Below are positions 11,546 through 25,448 of a stretch of DNA of 64,000 bases, one piece after another. Position 1 is the first letter of the stretch; every line of letters begins with the position of its first letter. The notes below the pieces were generated by a model that was not told where the DNA came from, did not search any database, and was given only the letters and a program-made list of their open reading frames with translations. Location: NCBI GenBank assembly GCA_037355855.1, contig CM074762.1:3968001-4032000 (forward strand). The letters are read 5' to 3'. Both the position numbers and the translations under genes were made by a program. The DNA comes from Pseudo-nitzschia pungens. Lineage: Eukaryota; Bacillariophyta; Bacillariophyceae; Bacillariales; Bacillariaceae.

Positions 11546-14500
11546 TTATTGTATTACATTCTGAGCAAAGAATCTTGCCAATGTCTGAAAGTTGTCCTCG
11601 CTCTGATCCATCTCTCTCCAAAATGCCTCACGCGAAAGATCGGCCTTGTCTTGCCTGTCACCCTCGTCCAAGTGCAAACGAACTTTGGTGTACATCTCTT
11701 CCACATTGATTCTCGGCGATATTTCTTTGTTCGAATCCTGAGAAGATGCGGTGTTCAACAGAGTCTCTATCTGGGTCTCCATCGCATTGCAGAGCTGATT
11801 GTATTCTTCCACTTCGGTTTTCAGGCGGGAAATTTCTTTGTGCGATTCATCCAAGATGTCTCCGACGTAATCCAGGGCCACGGACAACGGCACGGTCCTC
11901 GCTTGGGCCCTATCGGAAGGCATCCCCGAATTACTGAACTGTCCGGTGCCCTCGCCGGCCAGGATGCGAGCGATCCTCACCGGTGGCAGGACTCCCTGGC
12001 GTTTTGCCAGAGCCAGTGTGTCCTGAATGTCCTCCAGGATATCGTTGAGCTCGTCGTCGGATTCTTCTCCGTCGTCGACGCCGTCTTTTTCCGCGATCGC
12101 CATCCTCTCGGTCACCATGTTTACAAAGTATCCCAGGACGTCCGCCGAAATCTCGGGATCGTTCTGACACATGGCCAGCATCTGTCTCCGTGCCTTCACA
12201 CTGCCGTCTTTTGCATACCGCGACAAAAGCATCGGTCCCATTTGCAATCGCTCGTACAAGAGAAGCTCTCCCTCCTCGAAACCCGCCAGCTGCACAATCA
12301 CCAGCGCATCATGGTCTCCGATTTCCCTGCAGTGAGAGTCTGTGAGGGCGGCAATGGCCTCCTTCCTCCTGGTTTTCTCTGCCTCCAGGTCGCCCGTTCG
12401 TTTGGCTTGATTCCATTCGGCCAGCGTCAACTCGAGAAGCGTTCTTCGCAACGAAGGACTCAGGTAGCACTTGCTGCGGTTGCAGTGAGTCAGGATCAAG
12501 CGCAAGATCTTGGGATTCTCCAGAAACGCCGGGGCAAACACGTGGACGGGATATGCGTCGCAGGCGCGATCGCGGTCGTCGACGGGTTGTTCGAGCAGTT
12601 TCTTGGCGTTGGCCATCATGGTAGCCTGTGACTCGGCGAGTTTTTGGGGTGAAAACGTCCCCAGACACAACGAGACGACCAGGCCCGCGGTTTCCCGGGG
12701 CAGCAAGCGCGCCAGAGACGCTCCGTACACAGCGAGGGCTTCTGCGGCCTCGGGTGCGTGGAACGAGCAAATCGTCGCCAGAGCGTCCTTGGGAGATTTG
12801 GCCACCATGGTGGAGAGGGATTCGGTATCCATCGAACGGGACGAAAAAGCAGCAATGGCTTCGGCAGATTCGGTGTCGTTCAGTTTTAGATAGCAGGTTC
12901 GAAGCAATTCATTGTGAACGGGTGTCGTCAAGTCTCGTGACCGAAGCTCTTCGAGGTACTTTACGAGGAGCGGAATTTTTGGTGCATCCAGATATCGAAA
13001 GATCACGTGGGAGGGTTCGAGAGAACCAATGGTGTGTATGTATTGCTCGATTGCGCTGCTGTATTCGCCCTTTCGGTACAGATACTCCGCGTGCCGTCGA
13101 TACAGTAGCGTAATGTCCTCGGTTTCATAGGACGGATCGGCGTACGCAACGAATATTGCTGCGGAATACAGATTCTTTTGCACCAAGAGGTTGACTTTTT
13201 CTTCCGTTTCCTTCTCGGTCAACGTCACCAATGATCCGCCCGACGTGAATACCACGGCCGAGGATCGCCCGTTTTGCAGGCTTCCATCCGCGTTGCGCGT
13301 GGGAGGAGTGGTAACCCCCGCGGCGCGTATTGCCGTGTGACCCGGACTCAGCAACAAGTGGAAGGCAACGAGCTTGTTGTGGGGATCGTACAAATCCACG
13401 GCATCTCTTCTGGATTTGCTATCGGTGGATGCCACCAAAACAAACCCCGAGCCCGTCTTGGTCGAAGAAACAATCTCTCGCGACGCCCCCGCTGCTTTCG
13501 GGGGTGGCACCAAACATATGGCCAGCTTGGATCCGTCAATGGGAGAGACGTCAACCTTTTGGGTCGTCGAGTACGTGTACAAACCATCGGGACGCGCCAC
13601 GCACAGCTGCAATTCGTTGTCGCTGTCGTTGAAAACAGCATCGCACAAGCTCGACGACGTGACGTTTCGTCCGTCCAGATCGTGTCGTGCCGAGGGAGCC
13701 GTGACCGCGGCCGGGACGGTTCCCTTTGGCACGGGCATGTCGTAACAGCTGACTCCGGCGGAGGTCCGTGGGGTCGGTGACGCGTCGGATTTGGAACGAC
13801 GATCGCCTTTGCTTCGTCGCTGGTATGCCACAAAGACACTCACCTTCTCCGCTCCGACGGATATTTTGCACATCACGATGGACATGTCGTTGGAGGGTGG
13901 AGAAGGAATCGCCAAGTAGGGTCGAAACACGTGTCTACCGCCACCGTACGTGAAGACATGGAGGCTACCCGTATCGGTTCCGACCGCCACAATGCCGGGC
14001 ACCACATCCACCGCGGTCATTTTGCCATTGCTAGCCGCGTTCCACTTGGATCCGAGAGAAAAGGAGGGTGCCTCGTTGTTTTCGGGTGTAGACAACGGGC
14101 GGCGACTGCACGTGAAGTATCCACGATGCATTGAAAAGACAAAACAAAACGAAACAAACGAAACAAAACAAAATTACAACAACAAAAAAACACAAACGAG
14201 ATTAGCGGTTGCTTGCCAATGACCGCATCGCATCCCACCGCAGAACCGAGCCAAACCGATGCAAGCGACACCCGCAGCAAACCGCACTGCATTGCATTGC
14301 ATTGCATTGCACCGCACTGCAAACACCTACCATGACAAATACAAATGGGGATCCACGCAAACCACGAGGCTGGTGGCGGTGATGCAAGCCATGTGCATGG
14401 GTCTGTGCCCGGACGACGTCCGACAGGTGGCAATGCCCACGATTCCTTCCCGGGAGTCCCCCGACGTTCCGGAAGCCCCGGCGCCGCTACCGACGCGTTC

Positions 14501-14658
14501 TTCCGGCGATCGCGCGGCTCCCGACCCGGCGTCGTTGCTCCCTTGTTGCGGAATCGGGACGAGATATCCCCTCCAGCCGTCCAGGTCTTCCAAATCCCCG
14601 GCGGCCTTGGTGGGTGGTTTGTCGCCGCCTCCGGCCGCCGACTCGCCACCCACCGCGG

Positions 14659-14692
<34 letters not shown>

Positions 14693-15376
14693 CTTGCCAA
14701 CTCCAACGCCAACGCCGACGGGATTGTTGCCGCTGCCCCGGTTGCCGGCTTCGTTGGCCTTGCGGTTGCAGCGGACCGAAATGTCGAAGCAGTGCACGCG
14801 ATCGGTGTCGCGAGACGTGACAAAAGCCAGCACGAGTCCGTCGACGGCGGCTCCGGAGGACACGACGTTGCTGTCGTCTTCGAAGAGTTGGGCCTGGCTC
14901 GGAAGATAAATGGTAGCACCGTTGGAGTTGGTGTGTGTTCCGGGGAATCCGCTTCCGGGAAGGTTCTCGATTGGATTGCACGCCATGACGCTGGACCACA
15001 TGTCGTTCAGTGCCACCGTGTAATCCCCGCTGCCACCGGAAGCAGCAGCAGCAGCAGAAGAAGAATCAAACGTTGCGGTGCCGCCATTTCCATTTCCAAC
15101 GGGGAGGACCGGTTTGGATTCCAGCGGGAGAGCGGCAGTCGTGACCACCAAGCTCACCTCGTCGTTCGAATTCGGGCCCTCCGGCGACGAACCGGAAGAC
15201 CGCCGGCTGCCGGATCTTCCCGCGGGAGTGCTGTTCGCCTTCGCTTTCGAGTTCGGTTTCGAGGATTCCCCGGTGGGAAGGAGATCGTCGAGGACTTCCG
15301 AGGGAAGGCTCAGAGCATTCTTTTCGAAGAAGGCAAACCGCTTCCACCTCGACGATGCCATGATGGTCGATTGCAA
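11546..15376 (-). CDS. VPS11: VPS11, HOPS/CORVET tethering complex core subunit
   Basis: VPS11 is a class C Vps core subunit of the HOPS and CORVET tethers that drive fusion at endosomes and the vacuole. Exon 1 (15376-14331) has the opening WKRFAFFEKN, a Ser/Gly/Asn-rich insertion with an 11-residue poly-Asn run, and ends ATSLVVCVDPHLYLS. A 225-base intron (14330-14106, GTAGGT...GTGCAG, with tandem TGCAA repeats) leads to exon 2 (14105-11546), beginning CRRPLSTPE. That exon carries the rest of the propeller and the signature LYRRHAEYLYRKGEYSSAIEQYIHTIGSLEPSHVIFRYLDAPKIPLLVKYLEEL of the clathrin-repeat solenoid. Total is about 1201 residues against roughly 940 in animals; the extra length is mostly low-complexity insertion. 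The C-terminal helix SEDNFQTLARFFAQNVI is conserved, but the RING-H2 finger normally just before it is not visible: there is only one Cys in the last 100 or so residues. The upstream neighbour is the SNF1 kinase, divergent. Confidence 0.92.
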
Positions 15377-16283
15377 CCGGTAGAATGGATATGGATATGG
15401 ATATGGATTGGTGTTTCAACAGTGTGCTACGCCGTAGCTTTTGATTCTTTTCTGCGAGACGATGGATCAAAAGTAACTAGAAGTAGTAGTATACTGTATT
15501 GTAGCTCCAGAGTTGTTTCTCTCATCAATGACAGACAACAGGGTCTCGACAATGAGGCTGGGCACTCGACTTCCCCAAAACTAATGACAAACAAAATTCA
15601 AAACGGAACCAAGAGGCGCTTTCGGAATGAATCAACAATCTCAAAATCCATCCAAATATCGTAATACGAATATACATAGTAGTTCTATGTACTAATAATA
15701 GGTATACGTTCTTCCACCGCCTGTTTCGGACATCGGACATGCTATCAAACGTGGAGGTCATAAGCCTCTTCAGATCTTCGATACCGTATGATACACTCAA
15801 AGAAGCCGCCGGAACTTCTTCATTTCTTGACACACTCACTACGTGTAGTACAATGCGTACGCGTAAGTGAACGTTAGTCGTAACGAACGCACGCGAAGGA
15901 AGATTGAAGACACCATTTTTCTTTGTTTTTTGTTGTGAGATGAATTATTTTTTTGTCGACTGAATGAAATGAATCGAATCGATCGAATCAATCAATCAAT
16001 CAATCATCGTTCAACGCGTGCAATCCGCGCAGAAAAGGGGGGGGTTGTACTTTCGCCATCATGTTCTCTCTCGTTCTTTGGCTCGAAACATTGTTATGAG
16101 CTTTCGTTCTGAAACAGTTTCCGGTCTCTTTCGAGTGGGTCTCTCTCACTCGGCTCGTCACAATCACAACCATCACACGCACACGCACACACACACACAC
16201 ACACACACAACCTCTGCTGCCCCTCGTCCCGTTGCGTCGTCACTGCTTCTCGCTCCGACAATTTTTTCCAAAGCAACACAACC
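15377..16283. promoter_or_regulatory. Shared spacer between divergent VPS11 and SNF1-kinase genes
   Basis: The two genes start about 907 bases apart on opposite strands, so this region must hold both promoters. It contains GATATG repeats at about 15385-15406, TCAAT repeats at about 15978-16006, and a CA dinucleotide microsatellite at about 16176-16209 close to the kinase ATG. No TATA box could be assigned. Confidence 0.5.
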
Positions 16284-19038
<2,755 letters not shown>

Positions 19039-19607
19039 GGCGAATGAAATGAAATGCAATGCAATGCAATCAATCAATCAATCTATTGATCGTATCCTAT
19101 CCTATCCCATCCTATTGGAAAATGATAAGTGAAGTGATATTATGCTACGCTGCTTTCCGATTTTTGATCTCTCTCGAAAGAAGTTTTAGAAGGAATATGC
19201 ACCCACCACGTGTCGTCATCGCGTCCCGAAGTTTTGGATTTAGTAGCTATATAATCTCTCTAGTGGAACGAGATACCACACTAGTAGTCTCATTGCGTAT
19301 AGTCGATGCTTGTCCAATGAAATACCGTACGTGCGTGCAGTTGGTTTCGATCGGGAAACGCAACCGTAGTGGTCTGCTGCTTGTGTGCTGTGATGATTTG
19401 TTTTGTTTTGTTTCGCTTTGCTTTGCTTTCTTTTGCGTCGGTTTTCGAAACGATCATCGCTGCGGCATGACATCGCTCGCTTTGCATTCTATTATTCTTA
19501 TTATTCGCAGCTCGATCTCGGTTACGCAGCAGTTTTGAGTGGTGCAAGATTGCTTCGAGCTTGCGCGGCAAACGCTCCCCTAGAACGAATTCCTTGAAAC
19601 TCAATTC
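19039..19607. other. Intergenic between convergent SNF1 kinase and PEX5
   Basis: About 570 bases with no supported gene. It holds CAATG/CAATC tandem repeats (19049-19083) and a GTTTT/GCTTT-rich stretch (about 19397-19430). Both flanking genes terminate here. Confidence 0.5.
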
Positions 19608-21728
19608 CTACGAGTGCGGTACGAATACCGGCGAAACAGCGGGCCGGTCCAGTCCGGTCCGGTGCCGTTTCGTGCAATGCTTGCTGGCTGGCTGGCTGGC
19701 TGGCTCAGCGGTTGCTGCCGCTGCCGCGCTTTCGTTGCCGCGCAAGACGAAATCAAAGTGCTCCGCGAATCCCTCGAGATTCCGCTCGAAGACCAGCGGC
19801 AGCAGGTCCCACCGCTCCTGGCTCGAGAGCGCCATCCGCAGGTACGTCCAGCAGTGCGTCGCGGCCGGATTGAGCGCCAGCGTCTGCAGGTAGCACCGGG
19901 CCGCCTCGGAATGGTCCCCCAGGTTCCCGTGCGCGATGGCCATGTTCAGCCACGCCCGGGCGTACCGGGGCTTGAGCCGCAGGCAGTTCGAGTAGGTTCG
20001 CAGGGCCTCGTCGGACCGGTTTCCGTTGGCCAGCGTCGCCCCCAGCTTGTTCCACAGCGCGTGGTCGTCCGGGCGGCTCTCCAGGGCCCGGCGAAAGGCG
20101 TCGGCGGCGGACTCGTAGTCCCGATTGACGTTGTAGACGACGCCCAGGGCCTCGCAGACGTCCGCCGACGCGTCGGGTTCGTGGGCGAGGGCCGCCAGCA
20201 GCATGCTCCGGACCTCGTCGAAGGCCGCGGTTCCGCCACCGTTCCGGTGGCTCGCGGTAATGTCGTCGTCGTGAATGTCGTTCGGAGCGGCGCCGTAAAT
20301 GTCCTCCTCCGCCGTTCGCGGTTTCGATCCTTCCGATGCGTCGGCCGCCGAAAATTCCAGCCCCGCGTACCGGGGGTTGTGGGTGAACCAGGCCCGGAGG
20401 TTCTCGAGCGCCTTTTCGTGGTGGAGCTCGTTGACGTAGCTGACGCCGAGCGCCAGGAGGGCCTCGGGGCAAAAGGGATCCTTGTCCACCGCGGCCTCGA
20501 GGCACGCGATGGCTTCCGGATCCTGGTCGTTCTCGGCGTGGCACCGGCCCAGCATCCTCCAGGCGGCGGCGTTGTCCGGGTTTCGGAGCAGGAGCTCCGA
20601 CTCGAAGGAAAGGATGGCGTCCCTTATGTTGCCCTCGCGAAACTGCCTCCGGCGCCGCGCTTCATGTAATCCACCGCGGCGTCGGCGTCCGGCGTTGCCG
20701 GCGGTGGACGTCGGCAACGGAATGAATGAATTCGTAGGGTTTCGGTTCGTTTGCGAGCGAATGCAAATGGATGTCGTTGGCGTTGCCGTTGTCGCTGCCC
20801 TGCCACAGATTGGCGTAGTCATTGGCGTAGTCATTGGCGTAATCGTAATCGTAGTCAGTGGCGTAGTCGTAGTCACTGTTGCCGTCGCCGAAACGTTGTT
20901 CGCCGCCGGCCTCCTTGCGTCGTTGCCGCAGCTCGTGATCCAGGAGGACGCTGTCGTATTCCGCCTCCGCTTCCGACCACGTCCTCGGCCAGCTCTTCCA
21001 TGTCGGTTCCCTCCGGGAGGTCGCGGATGCCCTCGTCGACCCATTCGTGCCAGGCTTCTTCCGCGCTTTCGTTGGACTTTGGTTGCTGCTGCTGCTGCTG
21101 CTCGGCAGCGGATTGTTCTGCGTGTTGCTGTTGTTGCTGTAGTTGTTGCTGCTGTAGTTGCTGTTGCTGTCGCATTTGAAACTGTTGCTGTTGATGCACC
21201 ATCATCGCCATGGCTTGTTGCTGCTGCTGCTGCTGCTGTTGCTGCTGCAGATGCAGTTGCATTTGAAATTGCTGCTGTTGGTGCATTATATTATTTTGTT
21301 GTTGCTGCTGCTGATGATGCAACGGGGGCGCAAAAGTGCCGGGTCGCAATGCCATTGGATGGAGTTGGTTCGGTTGCGGATTGCGGTTGAAGGCTGAAGT
21401 TGCGGAGCGGGCATCGCGCTCGCGGCGGTTCCCATCGGTGGTTGGGAGTGTCCCTCCCGTCCCTGCGGCGCTTGCACTTCCGGCACCGGGCAGGACCAGG
21501 TGGTCCGGAGCCGCCAGCGGCATGGATCCAACCGCAGTTGCAGTTGCAGCTGCAGATGCAGCACTGCCGTTGGCGGTCGGCGGTGGCCGCGGACATCATC
21601 GATGCGTGTCCGAGCAGAGCACCGACGTGCTTGCTGGCCGCGGCGGCAGCGGATGCGGCCCCCGCTCCCCCGAGGACGGCGCGAGCCGCTCGATCGATGG
21701 TCGTTCCGGCGGCGCTGCAGTCCGCCAT
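19608..21728 (-). CDS. PEX5: PEX5, peroxisomal targeting signal 1 receptor, with several frame breaks
   Basis: PEX5 binds C-terminal SKL-type signals and carries cargo into peroxisomes. Starting at 21728 the minus strand reads MADCSAAGTTIDRAARAVLGG; the Cys near the N-terminus is the family's monoubiquitination site. The frame then changes near 21550-21640, either by one base or through a possible short intron, into MPLAAPDHLVLPGAG and long poly-Gln tracts (21050-21300). Next come the pentapeptide-like motif AWHEW and EELAEDVV, a one-base change near 20974, EYDSVLLDHEL...YANLWQGSDN...PYEFIHSV, and further one-base changes near 20704 and 20652. After these the TPR domain is open: RRQFREGNIRDAILSFESELL, then RPDDHALWNKLGATLANGNRSDEAL, and the C-terminal bundle to 19608. 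The homology is unbroken across the changes, so the gene is either misassembled in a GC-rich, repetitive stretch or a recent pseudogene. Confidence 0.82.
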
Positions 21729-22501
21729 GCTTTTGTCGCGGATTGTGTTGTTGCTGCTGTTGTTGCTGCTGCTGCTGTTCCGTTGTATAGTATAGTATAC
21801 GGTGCTCGTACCGCACTGCACTGCACTGTGCTGGTTGGAGGTCTGCTGAAACCCTCGTCGTGCCCGTGTTGCGGAAGGGATGTGGTTCGGAAAACGCGGA
21901 AAGAAAAAAAAAAAAAAAAACTCTCGCAAAACAATACGGTACGGTAACGTGTAACTTAGGGTTAACCTTACTTGTACTTTTACTCCTTTTGTTGAAAAAA
22001 TTGGTCAAAATACCGGTAGGTAAGGTTAATCTTACTTGTACGGTAATCTTACCGTAGGATGGGAGTTTTTCGCGGAAAAAGGATAGGCGATGTTTTTTCG
22101 ACGCCGGAAAAAGGACAGACGCTACGTGTAAGAGAGAAAACAAGGAGATAACTTATCGGGTAAGGTTTCGTAATTACCGTGGAGCATCCTTACGGTAAAC
22201 CGTAATTACTACGAAGGACAAATTTCAGATCCTCTGCTCTTACCTACCGTACCGTACGAGTAAGCTTACAATAAATCTTACTCGTGACAGGTAAGATAAG
22301 GTTAAGGTTAATTCGTACTTCGGATGTTCACAGTAATGGAATCCCAGAAATCAGAAATAGTTGTGTGGGTTTGAATTTTTTGAATCGATCCGAAACTTCT
22401 TTCGTTGATACTTTGCATTTTAATCTTACTGATTTTGATTGATCGAGTCCAACGAAGACGGGTGCGGTAGTGACGGCGACGAACGAGAACGGAACGGAAC
22501 G
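21729..22501. promoter_or_regulatory. Divergent spacer rich in TAAGGTTA/TACGAG palindromic motifs
   Basis: This is the spacer between divergent PEX5 and the methyltransferase. From about 21930 to 22320 it is packed with GTAAGGTTA, TAACCTTAC, CTTACTTGTAC, GGTAATCTTACC and TACGAGTAAG segments in both orientations, many able to pair with one another. An A-run lies at 21905-21920. No coding sequence is evident. Confidence 0.6.
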
Positions 22502-24103
22502 ATGCAACCAACGAAACACGCTGTGACGACACGAGACGACGACGAGCCGATACTGGACCCGGTGCTACGGGACCAACTTCGAACGGAGCTCTACGGCATC
22601 GACATTGACATTGGCATTGACACCGGGCACTGGCATTGGCGCGAAGGGGGGAAGAAATGGCCCGCTCGAAACAGGAGGAACCAACGCCGCATCCGCCGCC
22701 GCCGCCGCCAACGCGAACGACGTTTCCAAAACCACCACCGGTGTCGGCGTGATGGTCCTGGGAGCCTCGATCCTCGGTCTGGTGGGAATGCAGTTTCCCT
22801 TTTTGTTCATCAAAGACGCGCCCTTCATGGCGACACCCTCCCGAAAGGTCCAACGGGCGCTGTCGTTTCTCCTCGAGAACAACAACGCGAACACCAACCG
22901 GCGCGGCCGGAGAGCGACGATGCGCCCGTCGTCGTCGTCTTCGTCGCCGTCGCCGTCACGGACTCCGGGTTCGGCGTTGCCGTCGTTATCGTCTTTGTCG
23001 ACCGGGCCCGGAACCGCAAACGCAAACGCAAACGCAAAGGAAAACGGACGACCGCCCGTCTTTGTGGATCTCGGCAGCGGGGACGGCCAAGCCGTGTACG
23101 AGGCGGCAAAGCTGGGATACCGGGCCGTCGGAATCGAGTTCAATTGGACGCTCTGGGCACTCTCGTCGTTGCGGCGGCGGTTCTTTTGGTCGGCGGACGC
23201 GAGACGGTAAGAACGAATGAAAACACCGATGCAAAACAAAGCAAAGCAAAGCACAAGCACAAGCACACGCACAACACAGCTCGGGACAAATGCACATGCA
23301 AGCACACGGACAACAAATGAGCAGATAGTCAGAAACAGGGAGATGAGCGAGCGACGTAAATTGGATACGAATGCAGCAAGAACGAGTGTGGTTCGAACGG
23401 AGGAGTGTGGCTCGAACGGAGGAGTGTCGCAGGCAGTGTGTGAAATGTGAAAGAGGCCTGATTTCTGATATGTTGTTCAATCGTTGTAGTCCTCGAGCTC
23501 GTGCAATGGAGTACTGAACAGTATAGATTGCTGGCTCGGAAACTTAACACACACACACACACTCATTCAATGCTCTCATATTCGACAACTGGGTCCGTTT
23601 TGCGTTTTCTGTTATCCTTTGTATTCCTTCGCGCGGTGGCGCCACCCCAACCCAACAGGCGTTCCCAGTTTTTGCTGCAAGATTTTTCGAACTACAACCT
23701 CAAAGACGCCGACACCGTAATGATATTTGCGGTTCCGAGAACGATGCCAATATTGGGCCAAAAAATACAATCGGAGTGTTTGCCCGGAACCACCGTCATG
23801 GCGTATCGCTTCGAGATGCCTCTGGCGGGTGACGACGACGACGACGACGACGACGCCGGTGCAAGGACGAGTGGGATTACGAGTGCAAGTACTTGTACGA
23901 GTACTTGCACCACGAACGGGACTCTGGCGTCTGCAACCCCAAACAGTGAGATATCAACAAACGCGACAGAAACTAATGCCACACAGGACACCGAATCAGA
24001 AAGCGAAACAGAAATCGACAACGCGGTGCCATCGGACTTGAGGTTGCGCGCCAAGTGCATATACGATCGAGAAGAAATGAGAATCTATCGAATGGGGGAG
24101 TAA
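22502..24103 (+). CDS. FAM173-type mitochondrial protein-lysine methyltransferase, frame break near N-terminus
   Basis: Members of this family (ANT-KMT, ATPSc-KMT) trimethylate a lysine on the ADP/ATP carrier or on ATP synthase subunit c. The ATG at 22502 opens MQPTKHAVTTRDDDEPILDPVLRDQLRTELYGI. At about 22628 one extra base moves the reading to GTGIGAKGGRNG..., then the hydrophobic anchor GVMVLGASILGLVGMQFPFLFI, then motif I VFVDLGSGDGQAVYEAAKLGYRAVGIEFN. Exon 1 ends at 23206 (donor GTAAGA). The intron is 23207-23658 and carries a CA repeat. Exon 2 (23659-24103) continues QFLLQDFSNYNLKDADTVMIFAVPRTMPILGQKIQSECLPGTTVMAYRF, matching the C-terminal half of the family. A 60-odd-residue Asp/Thr-rich insertion follows before RAKCIYDREEMRIYRM. 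The substrate here is unknown. The N-terminal frame shift may be an assembly error, and the start is less certain than the domain. Confidence 0.78.
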
Positions 24104-24689
24104 TCTTAATGAAACGCAACGCAATGAAATTGCCAACAATGTCTAAACGTACAATTTTGGACGATACGAAAAAATAATGACATACATATACGTTCTAGCT
24201 TATAATAATGATTTGACTCGCGAGATGGTAATCGGGTGTCGAAACCAATCCAAACCAAACCCCCGGTACCATCGAGTCGATTGGTGGAAATTGCATCGAC
24301 AGATTGTCGAAGAGTCGGTCGGTCGGTCGGTCGGTCGAACGTGCGACGTCTGCGCCAAAGTCTTGCTCGTCTCTAAAAATCGAATGTTGTTTGTTTCGTG
24401 TCGTGTTCGTTGTTCGTTCGTTGCCGGTGCGTCGTCGTCTGCAGGCAAATCCAGATTCCAGTTGCGAGGCCTTGGTGTCGTTCGTACCGGTGCATTCGTT
24501 TCCCGCATTTTCCTCGTCTCTCATCATCATCACCACCACACTATCAAAATCGGTTGTCCTTTCGTTCCAACCACGGAAGCCGCCAATCCTTTCAACGTTC
24601 TGCGATTGCGCACTCTCGCACGAGCACCGCGCACGGACAACGACAGCAACAACGACCACACACAAAAGGAGGTTTATTATATATATATA
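24104..24689. other. Intergenic, convergent 3' ends
   Basis: No supported gene. A GGTC tandem repeat lies near 24317-24336 and a TA repeat near 24677-24692. Both neighbours terminate toward this region. Confidence 0.5.
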
Positions 24690-25448
24690 TTATACCGATG
24701 TCATTTCCAAAAGAGTTCCCATTCCCATGTCCATTCCGTTGTATTGAGCGACGCAAGCCTTGGCGGACTCGATGTCTTCGAAGGTGACCTTTCCCCTCAA
24801 GATGGGGAAGGAATCGTCCTCCTCGCATTCCAGTTCGGCGACGGCTCCGAGGGCCTCGAGGGTCATTTTCAGGGCGGCTTCTCCCATGTTGGACGGAAAG
24901 CCGCTGAAGGCAATGGTGGGGCTGTTGACCGGGGGAGGAGCGTTCAGGGCGGCGTCGAGCTCTTCCAGCAGGGCCGGGTACGAGGCGCTGTATCGTTGCT
25001 TGGCAATGTCGGGAATGTTCATCATCTCCTTGATGACGTTCATGGAGTTGTGGTCGTCTCGATTCTCGTACACCTTGTAGAACTCGGCAAAGGCGGGCTT
25101 GGTCCACATGGCTTCCTCGAAGGCAGATTTGAAGGTGGCGGGACGGGCCTTGGGTTTGTCGCCATCGAGTCTTCCGGTCAGACGCAATCTCATCTCGACC
25201 AGCATCAGTTTCAATTCCATGTCGTTCATCGACTGCGGCGCCGGGATGCCGGATTCGTTCAGTTCCGCCTCGACTTCCTCCCAGGTCATGGGCTGGACGC
25301 TGGCGAATTCTTCGGCGACAACGGGATCGTTGTAGTCGAGGGCCATCCCCAGAGCGGATTGCCGTCGGGCCACGGAAGCGGGAACGGGAACGGTCCAGGC
25401 GGCGGCCGAAGCCAGGAGAGAGAGGAAGAGTCCGGCCGTTGCTTTCAT
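24690..25448 (-). CDS. Secretory/plastid-targeted protein with RRM-like C-terminal domain
   Basis: A 252-residue single-exon protein. The N-terminus MKATAGLFLSLLASAAAW is a clear signal peptide. The aromatic residue right after ASAAA, followed by a basic Ser/Ala-containing stretch (TVPVPASVARRQSALGM), is what a diatom bipartite plastid leader looks like. The middle (PMTWEEVEAELNESGIPAPQSMNDMELKLMLVEMRLRLTGRL and on) is helical and acidic, with an ALLEELDAAL segment. The last 80 residues (TIAFSGFPSNMGEAALKMTLEALGAVAELECEEDDSFPILRGKVTFEDIESAKACVAQYNGMDMGMGTLLEM) follow the beta-alpha-beta-beta-alpha-beta pattern of an RRM, with RNP1-like RGKVTFED and RNP2-like IAFSGF. The inferred role is an RNA-binding protein of the plastid. 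No named family was recognised, and a vacuolar or secreted fate cannot be excluded. Confidence 0.72.
   Translation of the reverse strand: MKATAGLFLSLLASAAAWTVPVPASVARRQSALGMALDYNDPVVAEEFASVQPMTWEEVEAELNESGIPAPQSMNDMELKLMLVEMRLRLTGRLDGDKPKARPATFKSAFEEAMWTKPAFAEFYKVYENRDDHNSMNVIKEMMNIPDIAKQRYSASYPALLEELDAALNAPPPVNSPTIAFSGFPSNMGEAALKMTLEALGAVAELECEEDDSFPILRGKVTFEDIESAKACVAQYNGMDMGMGTLLEMTSV

Noticed and set aside
11537..12631. 364-codon plus-strand open frame
   Set aside because: Antisense shadow of VPS11 exon 2; no family motifs.
14345..15664. 439-codon plus-strand open frame
   Set aside because: Antisense to VPS11 exon 1; its poly-Val run is the complement of the poly-Asn codons.
19614..20669. 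351-codon plus-strand open frame
   Set aside because: Antisense to the PEX5 TPR region, open only because of high GC.
21036..21780. CAG/CTG repeats as a Leu-rich plus-strand protein
   Set aside because: The minus strand reads poly-Gln in frame with PEX5 landmarks.
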